DNA of 64,000 bases, taken from the NCBI GenBank assembly GCA_964552675.1, contig CAZKHJ010000004.1, positions 69,166 through 133,165 on the forward strand, in the 5' to 3' direction. The number at the start of each line of letters is the position of its first letter. The first letter of the stretch is position 1. Shown here piece by piece: positions 18,847 through 27,315 of the stretch. The notes beneath the pieces were generated by a model that did no database searches, was not told the DNA's origin, and was given only the letters and a program-made list of their open reading frames with translations. This stretch comes from Sulfurimicrobium sp964552675 (GTDB lineage Bacteria > Pseudomonadota > Gammaproteobacteria > Burkholderiales > Sulfuricellaceae). The translations under genes were made by a program, and so were the position numbers.

Positions 18847-19269
18847 ATGATGCAGACACAAAAGATCGTGCTGACAACTTTTATGTTGCCGTTACTGGCC
18901 ATGTTCTATGGCTGCCAGCCCAAAGAATCCACGCAAGACAGCAAAGCACATACGCCCATGGCAGCTGAAGTGCAGCAGACCGCCGCTGCCGATGCGGCTG
19001 CACCGGTCGTATCCAAGGCGGAATTTAGCCGGCTGGCTCAGGATATCGGCTGCTTTGCCTGTCATTCGATTGAAAAGAAACTTCTTGGCCCGGCATGGAA
19101 GGATGTGGCAGCAATCTACCGCCACGACCCCGCTGCCGAAGACAAGATAATGAACAAAATTGCCAAGGGCGGTAGCGGTGTATGGGGTAAGATCGCAATG
19201 CCTGCCTACCCGGACCTCGCCGAGGCAAAACGCAGGATATTGACCAAATACATCCTGTCCCTGGAATAG
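18847..19269 (+). CDS. Small class I c-type cytochrome, probable lipoprotein
   Basis: 140 aa. It starts with a short positively charged region and a hydrophobic stretch ending in MFYGC, an imperfect lipobox, so it may be an outer- or inner-membrane-anchored periplasmic protein. A Gln/Ala-rich linker leads to a single haem-c domain with haem site CFACH (about residue 75) and the distal methionine in the WGKIAMPAYPD motif, typical of cytochrome c551/c552-like proteins. It follows narI on the same strand and precedes the DsrC-like gene. A role as electron carrier around nitrate or nitrite respiration is inferred from position. Confidence 0.88.
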   Translation: MMQTQKIVLTTFMLPLLAMFYGCQPKESTQDSKAHTPMAAEVQQTAAADAAAPVVSKAEFSRLAQDIGCFACHSIEKKLLGPAWKDVAAIYRHDPAAEDKIMNKIAKGGSGVWGKIAMPAYPDLAEAKRRILTKYILSLE

Positions 19270-19351
19270 GCTGAATTCAAATATCGGCGCTCAGATATGC
19301 TGCTTGGCGGGAGCCTGCAGCCTGCTTTTGAATTGGCAAGGAGATGTTTTC

Positions 19352-19702
19352 ATGGCATTACATACCAGATACCTGCTCGTGAACGGCAAGGAAATCGAGA
19401 CCGATTCCGAGGGTTATATCAGAAATCTCGACGATTGGTCAGAAGACTATGCCGTCGCATTGGCCAAACAGGAAGGCCTGGAATTGACCAATGAACATTG
19501 GGACGTCATTCACTATCTGCGGCAGTATTACCATGAGCATTCGGTTCAGGCTCAGGTACGCAACATGATCAAGCACTTTGCCCAGGTGTGGGGCAAGGAA
19601 CGTGGCAACAACCACTACCTGCACGAAATTTTCCCCATGGGTGGACCGCAGAAACAGGGCAACCGCATGGCAGGGCTGCTACGCACCAAGGGCGAGCACT
19701 AA
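19352..19702 (+). CDS. DsrC/TusE-family protein without cysteines
   Basis: 116 aa from the ATG at 19352 (AAGGAGA upstream). The fold is clear from alignment by eye with TusE: VNGKEIETDSEGYI, DDWSEDYAVALAKQEG, EHWDVIHYLRQYY, NNHYLHEIFPMGGPQKQGNRMAGL. TusE and DsrC carry sulfur on a C-terminal cysteine. Here the tail ends LLRTKGEH and the whole protein has no cysteine, so it cannot be a sulfur carrier. Cysteine-free members of this superfamily have been proposed to be regulatory (the RspA-type group). Its place behind narGHJI and a cytochrome c gene suggests a role in nitrate respiration or its control; that is inference. Confidence 0.85.
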   Translation: MALHTRYLLVNGKEIETDSEGYIRNLDDWSEDYAVALAKQEGLELTNEHWDVIHYLRQYYHEHSVQAQVRNMIKHFAQVWGKERGNNHYLHEIFPMGGPQKQGNRMAGLLRTKGEH

Positions 19703-19725
19703 AGCCGACACAAGTCATGGTTACG

Positions 19726-19745
19726 CGTTCGGCTTCCGCCGAACG
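19726..19745. terminator. Hairpin between convergent dsrC-like gene and prfC
   Basis: cgttcggc (19726-19733) and gccgaacg (19738-19745) form a perfect 8-bp stem with a TTCC loop, in the 49-bp gap between two convergent genes. It could end transcription from both sides, but there is no clear U-tract, so it is a weak terminator call. Confidence 0.5.
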
Positions 19746-19751
19746 TGGCGC

Positions 19752-21323
19752 TTAAACGATTTCCCGCGTTTCCAGAAACCTGATTTCCGGAAAGCGTTCC
19801 TGTGCCAGATTGAGGTTGACTCGGTTGGGGGCAAGATAAACGTACTCGTCGGCACCGTCCAGTGCCACGTTGAAACCGTGCTTGTCCACCAGCTTCTTCA
19901 GCTCCAGATCGCTGCCGCGCAGCCAGCGCGCGGTGGCGACATCGAAGTGTTCGAACTGGACGTCCACGCCATATTCGTATTGCAGGCGATGAGCCACCAC
20001 GTCAAATTGCAACATGCCGACCGCGCCCAGCACCAGGTCGTTGGATGAAATGGGGCGGAACAATTGGGTCGCGCCTTCCTCGGCCAGTTGCTGCAAACCT
20101 TTCTGCAACTGCTTCATCTTGAGCGGGTTCCTGATCTGGGCACGGCGGAAGATTTCCGGGGCAAAGGAAGGAATGCCGGTGAATTTGAGTTCCTCGCCTT
20201 CCGTGAATGTGTCGCCCAGCCGGATCGTGCCGTGGTTGGGGATGCCGATGATGTCCCCGGCATAGGCTTCATCGGCGGTATTGCGGTCCTGTGCCATGAA
20301 GGTGATGGCGTTACCCACGGTGATCTGCTTGCCGCTTGAAACCTGCTTGATCTTCATGCCGCGGTCGAAGCGTCCTGAGCAGATACGGATGAAGGCGATG
20401 CGATCGCGGTGCTTGGGGTCCATATTGGCCTGGATCTTGAACACGAAACCGGTGAACCTGGGTTCGTCCGGCTCTACAGCGCGTGTTTGCGCCGGGCGGT
20501 GCAGCGGAGCGGGCGACAGGTCGACGATGGCGTCAAGCAGCGATTGCACGCCGAAATTGTTCATTGCCGAGCCGAAGAAAACGGGTGTCTGCCTGCCGCT
20601 CAGGTAGGCTTCCTTGTCAAAAGCATGGGATGCGCCGCGCACCAGTTCGATGTCGATGCGCAGTTCCTCCGCCTGGTCGCCGATCAGTTCGTCCAGGCGC
20701 GGGTTGTCGAGTCCCTGGACAATTTCGGAGGTGCCTTTCTCGGCATTCGGGTCGAACACCGACACGGTGTCGTTGTACAGGTGATAGGTGCCACGGAAGC
20801 GCTTGCCCATGCCGATCGGCCAGGTCATTGGCGCACACTGGATCTGCAGTACGGATTCGATTTCATCCAGCAGTTCGATCGGCTCCTTGCCCTCGCGATC
20901 GAGTTTGTTGATGAAGGTGAGGATGGGCGTGTCGCGCAGGCGGCAGACGTTGAGCAGTTTGATGGTCTGGGCCTCGACGCCGTTCACCGAGTCAATCACC
21001 ATCACTGCTGAGTCCACTGCTGTCAGCGTACGGTAGGTATCCTCGGAAAAATCCTCGTGGCCCGGAGTGTCGAGCAGGTTGATCATGCAGTCGCGGTAGG
21101 GGAACTGCATTACCGAGGAGGTCACCGAAATGCCGCGCTGCTTCTCCAGTTCCATCCAGTCGCTGGTGGCGTGGCGATCGGCCTTGCGCGCCCGCACCGC
21201 GCCCGCCATCTGGATTGCGCCGCCAAACCACAGCATTTTTTCAGTCAGCGTGGTTTTACCTGCGTCGGGATGGGAAATGATGGCGAAGGTGCGGCGGCGC
21301 TGGATTTCTTCGTGGAGGGTCAT
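19752..21323 (-). CDS. prfC: Peptide chain release factor 3
   Basis: 523 aa from the ATG at 21323; the reading frame is open further upstream, but MTLHEEIQRRRTFAIISHPDAGKTTL is the normal N-terminus. A translational GTPase that recycles RF1/RF2 after termination. P-loop SHPDAGKT, G3 DTPGHEDF and G4 NKLDRE are all visible; the fold is EF-G-like without domains IV-V. It is convergent with the nar accessory genes and unrelated to them. Confidence 0.96.
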   Translation of the reverse strand: MTLHEEIQRRRTFAIISHPDAGKTTLTEKMLWFGGAIQMAGAVRARKADRHATSDWMELEKQRGISVTSSVMQFPYRDCMINLLDTPGHEDFSEDTYRTLTAVDSAVMVIDSVNGVEAQTIKLLNVCRLRDTPILTFINKLDREGKEPIELLDEIESVLQIQCAPMTWPIGMGKRFRGTYHLYNDTVSVFDPNAEKGTSEIVQGLDNPRLDELIGDQAEELRIDIELVRGASHAFDKEAYLSGRQTPVFFGSAMNNFGVQSLLDAIVDLSPAPLHRPAQTRAVEPDEPRFTGFVFKIQANMDPKHRDRIAFIRICSGRFDRGMKIKQVSSGKQITVGNAITFMAQDRNTADEAYAGDIIGIPNHGTIRLGDTFTEGEELKFTGIPSFAPEIFRRAQIRNPLKMKQLQKGLQQLAEEGATQLFRPISSNDLVLGAVGMLQFDVVAHRLQYEYGVDVQFEHFDVATARWLRGSDLELKKLVDKHGFNVALDGADEYVYLAPNRVNLNLAQERFPEIRFLETREIV

Positions 21324-21391
21324 GATCTGAGGGGCGGGAAAAAAGTCAGCAATTATAACAGGCTGTGTCCCCATTGCGGGGAGGGGCTGGT

Positions 21392-23278
21392 CTACAGCAT
21401 GATCTGGGCGCCGAGCTCAACCACACGGTTGGGCGGCAGCTTGAAGAACTGGGTGGCGCTGCCGGCGTTACGGAACATGCTGACAAACAGTTTTTCGCGC
21501 CACAGGCACATTTCCGAGCCGACCCGGGGGATCAGGGTTTCACGGCCGATGAAGAAGGAGGTGTCCATCATGTCGAGCTCGATGCCATGCTGCGCACAGC
21601 ACAGGGTCAGATCGCGCGGCAGATCGGGCTCATCCATGAAGCCGTATGCCATGGTGATGCGCTGGAAATTGTTGGGCAGCATTTCCATCTGCACGCGCTC
21701 AGTTTCGGCAACGTAGGGGATGTCCTGGATGGAGACGGTTGCCAGCAACACCCGTTCGTGCAGCACCTTGTTGTGTTTGAGATTATGCAGCAGCGCCTGG
21801 GGGACGCCCTTGGGGTTGGGCGTCATGAATACCGCCGTGCCGGGCACGCGCGCCATGTCGCTATATCCCAGGCCTTCAATAAAAGGTTCGAGGGCGAGCG
21901 CATCGCCCTCCATGCGCTTGTAGAGCAACTGCCGGCCACGTTTCCAGGTGGTCATCAGGGTGAAGATGACAAAGCCGGCAAGCAGGGGGAACCAGCCGCC
22001 ATCGGAGATTTTCAGCACATTGGCGCCAAAGAAGGCGAGATCCACCACGAGGAAAAGACTGAACAGCGCGATTGCCCTGGTCCAGCCCCAGCCCAGTGCG
22101 CGGCTGAAAACGAAAGTGGCGAGGATGGAGGTGATCACCATGTCGCCGGTAACGGCGATGCCGTAAGCGGCAGCCATGTTGCCGGAGGAACGGAAACCCA
22201 GCACCAGGACCACTACCGCCACGAGCAGCGCCCAGTTGATGGCGGGCAGGTAGATCTGGCCCTTTTCCTGTTCGGAGGTATGCAGCACCTGCATGCGCGG
22301 CACATAACCCAACTGCATGGCCTGCCGCGTGACCGAGAAGGCACCCGAAATGACAGCCTGGGAGGCGATGACCGTGGCTAGAGTGGCCAGAGTGATCATG
22401 GGGTAGAGCGCCCAGTCAGGCACCAGATTGTAGAAGGGATTGTTGATTGCTTCGGGATGGCGCAACAGCAGCGCCCCCTGGCCGAAATAATTGAGCAGCA
22501 GGGCGGGCAGGACGAAGCCGAACCAGGCCAGCTGAATTGGCTGGCGACCGAAGTGCCCCATGTCCGCGTACAGCGCCTCTCCGCCGGTCAGCGCCAGAAC
22601 AACCGCTCCCAGGGCGATGAAGGCAAGCCAGGGGTGCGCCCAGAAGAGCCGGGCGGCATGGCCTGGATTGGCCGCCTGCAACACCTCGGGTGTCTGCACG
22701 ATACTGCTGACGCCAAGGAAGGCCAGAACGAAAAACCACACCAGCATCACCGGCCCGAACAGGGTGCCTACCCGCGCCGTGCCATGGCGCTGGATGAAAA
22801 ACAGGAAAAACAGCACGGTCAGGGCAATCGGAACAATATAGGCATGCAGCGCCGGCGCGCCAACCTCCAGTCCCTCGACCGCAGAGAGCACGGAAATCGC
22901 TGGCGTCACCATGCCGTCGCCGTAAAACATGCAGGCGCCGAGAATGCCGATCAGCATGATCAGGCGCTGGCGGCGGGGGTTGTCGCCAGCTTCGCGCAAT
23001 GCCAGCGCAATCAGCGCCATGATGCCCCCTTCGCCGCGGTTGTCGGCACGCATCACGAACACGACGTATTTGATCGAAACCACGATGATCAGTGACCACA
23101 GCACCAGGGACAGAATGCCAAGGATGTTTTCCGGAGATGCGGGTAATTGGTGGGCGCTGGGGGCGAAAACCTCCTTCAGGGTGTAAAGCGGGCTGGTGCC
23201 GATATCGCCATAGACAATGCCAAGTGCGCCCAGCGCCAGAGCGGGAAGGCGGGTTTTGCTGATGGTTTCTGCTTGCAT
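21392..23278 (-). CDS. kup: Potassium uptake protein Kup
   Basis: 628 aa, the usual length. Low-affinity, proton-coupled K+ transporter with about 12 membrane helices in the first 430 residues and a soluble C-terminal domain. The family signature GALGIVYGDIGTSPLYTLKEVF is at the N-terminus. It lies upstream of prfC on the minus strand with about a 70-bp gap. Confidence 0.95.
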   Translation of the reverse strand: MQAETISKTRLPALALGALGIVYGDIGTSPLYTLKEVFAPSAHQLPASPENILGILSLVLWSLIIVVSIKYVVFVMRADNRGEGGIMALIALALREAGDNPRRQRLIMLIGILGACMFYGDGMVTPAISVLSAVEGLEVGAPALHAYIVPIALTVLFFLFFIQRHGTARVGTLFGPVMLVWFFVLAFLGVSSIVQTPEVLQAANPGHAARLFWAHPWLAFIALGAVVLALTGGEALYADMGHFGRQPIQLAWFGFVLPALLLNYFGQGALLLRHPEAINNPFYNLVPDWALYPMITLATLATVIASQAVISGAFSVTRQAMQLGYVPRMQVLHTSEQEKGQIYLPAINWALLVAVVVLVLGFRSSGNMAAAYGIAVTGDMVITSILATFVFSRALGWGWTRAIALFSLFLVVDLAFFGANVLKISDGGWFPLLAGFVIFTLMTTWKRGRQLLYKRMEGDALALEPFIEGLGYSDMARVPGTAVFMTPNPKGVPQALLHNLKHNKVLHERVLLATVSIQDIPYVAETERVQMEMLPNNFQRITMAYGFMDEPDLPRDLTLCCAQHGIELDMMDTSFFIGRETLIPRVGSEMCLWREKLFVSMFRNAGSATQFFKLPPNRVVELGAQIML

Positions 23279-23305
23279 GCGTTATTTTCGGGGGGAGTGG
23301 ATGGT

Positions 23306-24067
23306 TCAGCGTACCGGTGCCAGCACGGCATTGATTCCCAGGGCGCGAATCTTGGCTTGAGCCTGGTCTGCTTCCGCCTTGGTCTGGAAGGGGCCGACAT
23401 GCAGTCGGGTTTCAGTATAGGACTTGATGCCATGCTCGGCCAGGCGTTTCTGCAGTTGCAGTGCATTGTCAGGATTGGAAAACAGCCCCAACTGGACGAC
23501 ATAACCTTTGGGTGGGGTGGGTTCGGTGGCCGGTTTGGGCGGCGGCGAGGCTTCGGCGGCTTTGGCAGGCGCTGCGGGCTTCTGTTCTGCCGGCATGGCA
23601 GTCACGGGAGCCGGTGATGGAGGCGGAACGGGGATGCTGGCAGCAGGCGGTGCGAGTCTGGGCGGTGTTTCAATGCTCGCGGGCTTTGCTGGTGGTGCGG
23701 AGATTTCGCTGCGTGGTTTTGTGCCAACAGGCGCGCCCATGGATGATTTGTTGATAACTTGCGGCGGTGGCGGAGCGGGCGGCGCGGCTTCCGGGTCAGG
23801 CACGGCGGGCGCAGCTTCTGCCAGGGGTTCCGCAGGTTTTTCTTCTTCTGTCTTGTCGGGGGCTGCGGCTGGCTGGGGGGGCTGTGGTTCGTTCACAATG
23901 GGGGGGGGCAACGATGCCGCCACGGGAACAGGGGGTTCAGGTTTTTTGTGGCTCAGCACCGTGAGGGTGATGACGGCCGCAGCAACCAGCGATGCGGCAA
24001 GCACCATGCGGCGCATCGCGCGTTTCTTGATTTCGGCCTGCTCGTCCTGGATTGGCTGTTCCGGCAT
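23306..24067 (-). CDS. SPOR-domain cell-envelope protein
   Basis: 253 aa from the ATG at 24067, which has an AGGGAG ribosome site; an earlier in-frame ATG lacks one. A short cytoplasmic tail, one membrane helix (about residues 20-38), a long Pro/Ala-rich periplasmic linker, and a C-terminal SPOR domain (about 180-253; GYVVQLGLFSN, LHVGPFQTKAEAD). SPOR domains bind denuded septal peptidoglycan, so a role near the division site (DedD/FtsN-like) is likely. The linker contains a run of nine C in the coding strand (plus-strand G9 at 23900-23908) that would be prone to slippage. Confidence 0.85.
   Translation of the reverse strand: MPEQPIQDEQAEIKKRAMRRMVLAASLVAAAVITLTVLSHKKPEPPVPVAASLPPPIVNEPQPPQPAAAPDKTEEEKPAEPLAEAAPAVPDPEAAPPAPPPPQVINKSSMGAPVGTKPRSEISAPPAKPASIETPPRLAPPAASIPVPPPSPAPVTAMPAEQKPAAPAKAAEASPPPKPATEPTPPKGYVVQLGLFSNPDNALQLQKRLAEHGIKSYTETRLHVGPFQTKAEADQAQAKIRALGINAVLAPVR
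23900..23908. repeat. G9 homopolymer in the SPOR-protein gene
   Basis: Nine consecutive G on the plus strand, read as three proline codons (SLPPPIV) on the minus strand. The gene is in frame at this length. Gain or loss of one base would truncate the protein before its SPOR domain. Confidence 0.6.
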
Positions 24068-24218
24068 CGAAACTCCCTGCTTGCGGAATGGAATGCCGGG
24101 CATGTTATCACTTCATTTTTGCAGCCGCCAGCAACCTGGCTGGTTTATTTTATGGGGATTCCATGATATTTTGACGGGTTGTTGAAGAATTTTAACCTGT
24201 TGTCTCTGGAGATATTAA

Positions 24219-24644
24219 ATGGCTGTTGAACGCACCCTGTCCATCATCAAACCCGACGCCGTGGCGAAAAACGTGATCGGCAAAATCTATTCCCGCTTCG
24301 AAAGCAACGGCCTCAGCATCGCTGCCGCCAAGCTGAAGCACCTGTCCCGTGCCGAAGCGGAAGGTTTTTACGCGGTGCATCGCGAGCGCCCCTTCTTCAA
24401 GGACCTGGTCGATTTCATGGTGTCCGGCCCGGTTATGATCCAGGTGCTGGAAGGCGAAAACGCGATCGCCAAGAACCGTGAGCTGATGGGTGCGACCGAC
24501 CCGAAGAAAGCTGAGCCCGGCACGATCCGTGCCGACTTTGCCGAGAGCATCGACGCCAATGCCGTGCATGGCTCCGATGGTCCGGATACTGCCAAGGTTG
24601 AAATCTGCTATTTCTTCCCGGCCATGGAAGTTTACGCGCGCTAA
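24219..24644 (+). CDS. ndk: Nucleoside diphosphate kinase
   Basis: 141 aa, full length. Transfers the gamma-phosphate between nucleoside tri- and diphosphates. Begins AVERTLSIIKPDAVAKN; the catalytic histidine is in the NAVHGSDG motif. RBS CTGGAG. First gene of the conserved ndk-rlmN-pilW-rodZ-ispG-hisS-yfgM-bamB-der run; its stop shares a base with the rlmN start. Confidence 0.98.
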   Translation: MAVERTLSIIKPDAVAKNVIGKIYSRFESNGLSIAAAKLKHLSRAEAEGFYAVHRERPFFKDLVDFMVSGPVMIQVLEGENAIAKNRELMGATDPKKAEPGTIRADFAESIDANAVHGSDGPDTAKVEICYFFPAMEVYAR

Positions 24645-25729
24645 TGCCCGTTAATCTGCTCGACTACGACCTCCCGCAGCTTACTGCCTATTTCGCCGAA
24701 ATGGGCGAAAAGCCTTTTCGCGCCAAGCAGCTGATGCGCTGGATGCACCAGTTTGGCGAGAGCGATTTCTCTCGCATGAGCGATCTCGCCAAGTCGCTGC
24801 GGGAGAAGTTGAGCACTACGGCGGTGGTTGAACCACCCCGTCTGATCAAGGAACAACTGTCCGACGACGGCACGCGCAAATGGCTGCTGGATGTAGGCGC
24901 CAACAATGGCATCGAGACAGTGTTCATTCCCGAAGACGAACGCGGCACGCTGTGCGTGTCGAGCCAGGTGGGCTGCGCGCTGGAATGCAGCTTCTGTTCC
25001 ACCGCTCGTCAGGGCTTCAACCGCAACCTGTCGGTGGCGGAAATCATCGGCCAGCTGTGGTGGGCCAACAAGGCGCTGGGGCGCGACCCCAAGGGAGAAC
25101 GCATCATCAGCAACGTGGTGCTGATGGGCATGGGTGAGCCGCTGGCCAACTTTGACAACGTGGTCACGGCACTCAATATCATGCTGGATGATCACGCCTA
25201 CGGCCTGTCGCGACGGCGCGTGACGGTGAGCACTTCCGGCCTGGTGCCGGCAATGGATCGTTTGCGCGATGCCTGCCCGGTGGCCTTGGCGGTGTCATTG
25301 CACGCACCCAATGACGCCTTGCGCGACGTGCTGGTGCCAATCAATAAAAAATATCCGCTGGCCGAACTGATGGCGGCCTGTCGCCGTTATATCGAGAAGG
25401 CGCCGAGGGATTTCATCACTTTTGAATATGTCATGCTGGACGGCGTTAACGACAGCGTAATGCATGCACGGGAACTAATCGCACTGGTGAAGGACGTACC
25501 GTGCAAGTTCAACCTGATTCCTTTTAACCCGTTTCCCCTGTCAGGCTATAAGCGCTCCCGGCCGGAAGCGGTGCGCCGTTTCCGGGACGAGCTGATGCAG
25601 GCTGGTCTGATTGCGACCACGCGCAAGACCAGGGGCGACGATATCGATGCCGCCTGTGGCCAGCTCGCGGGGCAGGTGCAGGACAAGACCAAACGGACGC
25701 AGTACAACATTGTGGAGATTGCCGGATGA
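24644..25729 (+). CDS. rlmN: Dual-specificity rRNA/tRNA adenine C2-methyltransferase RlmN
   Basis: 361 aa. A radical-SAM enzyme that methylates A2503 of 23S rRNA and A37 of some tRNAs. The cluster motif is CSFCSTARQGFNR (CxxxC preceded by QVGCALE), and the conserved cysteines of the methyl-transfer mechanism are present (including the one in DAACGQL near the C-terminus). Start overlaps the ndk stop by one base (TAATG). Confidence 0.97.
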   Translation: MPVNLLDYDLPQLTAYFAEMGEKPFRAKQLMRWMHQFGESDFSRMSDLAKSLREKLSTTAVVEPPRLIKEQLSDDGTRKWLLDVGANNGIETVFIPEDERGTLCVSSQVGCALECSFCSTARQGFNRNLSVAEIIGQLWWANKALGRDPKGERIISNVVLMGMGEPLANFDNVVTALNIMLDDHAYGLSRRRVTVSTSGLVPAMDRLRDACPVALAVSLHAPNDALRDVLVPINKKYPLAELMAACRRYIEKAPRDFITFEYVMLDGVNDSVMHARELIALVKDVPCKFNLIPFNPFPLSGYKRSRPEAVRRFRDELMQAGLIATTRKTRGDDIDAACGQLAGQVQDKTKRTQYNIVEIAG

Positions 25730-26496
25730 AAAAACTGCTGGTGCTGGTGCTGGTGTTATGGGGCGTGATCCAGCCGGTTTGGGCGGAGCAGATGTCTGAG
25801 CAGCGAAAGCGTGCGCAGGTTCATACCGATCTGGGCGCGGCCTATTTCAGCATGGGCAAGCTGGGGGTCGCGCTGGAGGAACTCAAAACCGCCATCGATA
25901 ACGATTCCAAATATGCGCCAGCCTACAACATTCTTGGTTTGATTTACATGGATCTGAGAGAATTTGACAAGGCTGAGGAATATTTCCAGCGCTCGCTTGA
26001 TATCGACTCGAACAATTCCGAGGCGCACAACAATTACGGCTGGTTCCTGTGCCAGCGCAACCGGGTGGATGAGGCCATCGGATATTTCATGCGCGCGCTG
26101 AAAAACCCGCTCTATGCCACACCGGAAAAAGCCTATCTCAACGCTGGCGAATGTTCGCTGAAGAAAGGCGACGAGAAAAATGCGGAAGATTTCTTCCTGC
26201 GCGCCATCAAGTTTCAACCTGCCCCGCCCAAGGCATTCTGGAATCTGGCCGAGATCAGTTTCCGCCGTGGCGATTACAACGATGCCCAGCGTTACCTCGA
26301 AGTGTTCATGAAGATGAGCGTCCCCTCGCGGGAGTCCTTGTGGTTGGGTGCGCGCATTGCCCACCGCCTGGGCAAGCGTGATGCGGAAGCCAACTATGGT
26401 TTGCAGCTCAGAAAGAATTACCCCGATTCGCTTGAGACGCAGGCCTTTCGCAATGGCCAGTTCGATGGTCCTGTGGCGGCGGGGGCGCAGAAGTGA
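25726..26496 (+). CDS. pilW: Type IV pilus biogenesis TPR protein PilW/PilF
   Basis: 256 aa, overlapping rlmN by 4 bp. About six TPR-like repeats follow an N-terminal signal sequence (LGAAYFSMGKLGVALEELK, PAYNILGLIYMDLREFDKAEEYF and so on). In this position it matches the pilotin/stability factor that helps assemble the PilQ secretin. Most relatives are lipoproteins; here the signal peptide ends PVWAEQ with no cysteine, so it appears to be a soluble periplasmic form. Confidence 0.9.
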   Translation: MKKLLVLVLVLWGVIQPVWAEQMSEQRKRAQVHTDLGAAYFSMGKLGVALEELKTAIDNDSKYAPAYNILGLIYMDLREFDKAEEYFQRSLDIDSNNSEAHNNYGWFLCQRNRVDEAIGYFMRALKNPLYATPEKAYLNAGECSLKKGDEKNAEDFFLRAIKFQPAPPKAFWNLAEISFRRGDYNDAQRYLEVFMKMSVPSRESLWLGARIAHRLGKRDAEANYGLQLRKNYPDSLETQAFRNGQFDGPVAAGAQK

Positions 26497-27305
26497 GCGA
26501 GGATTTTTCCGAAGAGCTGGCGCCAGCGCCAGCGCAGGAAAGTGCCGGCATGAAACTGGCCCGCGAGCGCGAAAGCCAGGGCCTGGGCGTTGTCGATGTG
26601 GCGCGTGCGCTCCGCCTGAGCGTGAAGCAGATCGAGGCGCTCGAAGCAGATCAGCTGGACAGCTTGCCGGGTCGTACTTTTGTGCGCGGTTTCGTGCGTA
26701 ATTATGCGCGCCTGCTCAATCTGGACCCCGACCAACTGGTGGCGGAATATCTGCCGCAACAGCCGGAAATGACAGTGCAGCATATCCAGGCACCCTCGCA
26801 ACAGATCAGTTTCTCCGAACATCAAGGCAAGCCCTGGCTGAGATGGCTGGCGGGCGGTTTTGTGGCAGTGGCGCTGGTTTCCTGGGGCGTCCTGGAATGG
26901 ATGGGACCGGAACAGCCAAAGTCGCGTACCACGATCAAATCGCCCGCTCCTGCAATACAGGCAAAACCCCAGCCTGATGCCGCATCCGTACCCAGCGCAT
27001 CAGCAGCTTCTCCAGCAAACTCGCCAGTGCCAGCCATTGCCGCGGTGTCGCTGCCGCGCCTGACCCTTAGTTTCAGTGGTCGATCCTGGGTGGAAGTGCG
27101 CGACAAGCAGGGGAAAATTATCCATTCGCAAAATCATGAGGCCGGGTCTGAACAGAGCGTGGAAGGCGAGGCGCCATTCACTTTGGTCATCGGCAGCGCA
27201 CCTAATGTCAAGGTGCGCTATCGGGGCCGCGCCCAGGATCAGGAGCGTGAGCTGGCTATCTCGGATTTTATCAAGGGCGATGTGGCGCGCCTGGTTGTGG
27301 AGTAG
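26493..27305 (+). CDS. rodZ: Cytoskeleton protein RodZ-like
   Basis: 270 aa, GTG start overlapping the pilW stop by 4 bp. N-terminal helix-turn-helix of the Xre type (about 18-85; KLARERESQGLGVVDVARALRLSVKQIE), one membrane helix (about 113-132), a Pro/Ala/Ser linker, and a C-terminal beta domain (about 185-270; LTLSFSGRSWVEVRDKQGK). RodZ links MreB to the cell-wall elongation machinery. Confidence 0.9.
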   Translation: MSEDFSEELAPAPAQESAGMKLARERESQGLGVVDVARALRLSVKQIEALEADQLDSLPGRTFVRGFVRNYARLLNLDPDQLVAEYLPQQPEMTVQHIQAPSQQISFSEHQGKPWLRWLAGGFVAVALVSWGVLEWMGPEQPKSRTTIKSPAPAIQAKPQPDAASVPSASAASPANSPVPAIAAVSLPRLTLSFSGRSWVEVRDKQGKIIHSQNHEAGSEQSVEGEAPFTLVIGSAPNVKVRYRGRAQDQERELAISDFIKGDVARLVVE

Positions 27306-27315
27306 GGGTCTGTAA

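Noticed and set aside
19352..19702. TusE (tRNA 2-thiouridine sulfur carrier)
   Set aside because: Family member but lacks the essential C-terminal cysteine, and the gene is not near other tus genes.
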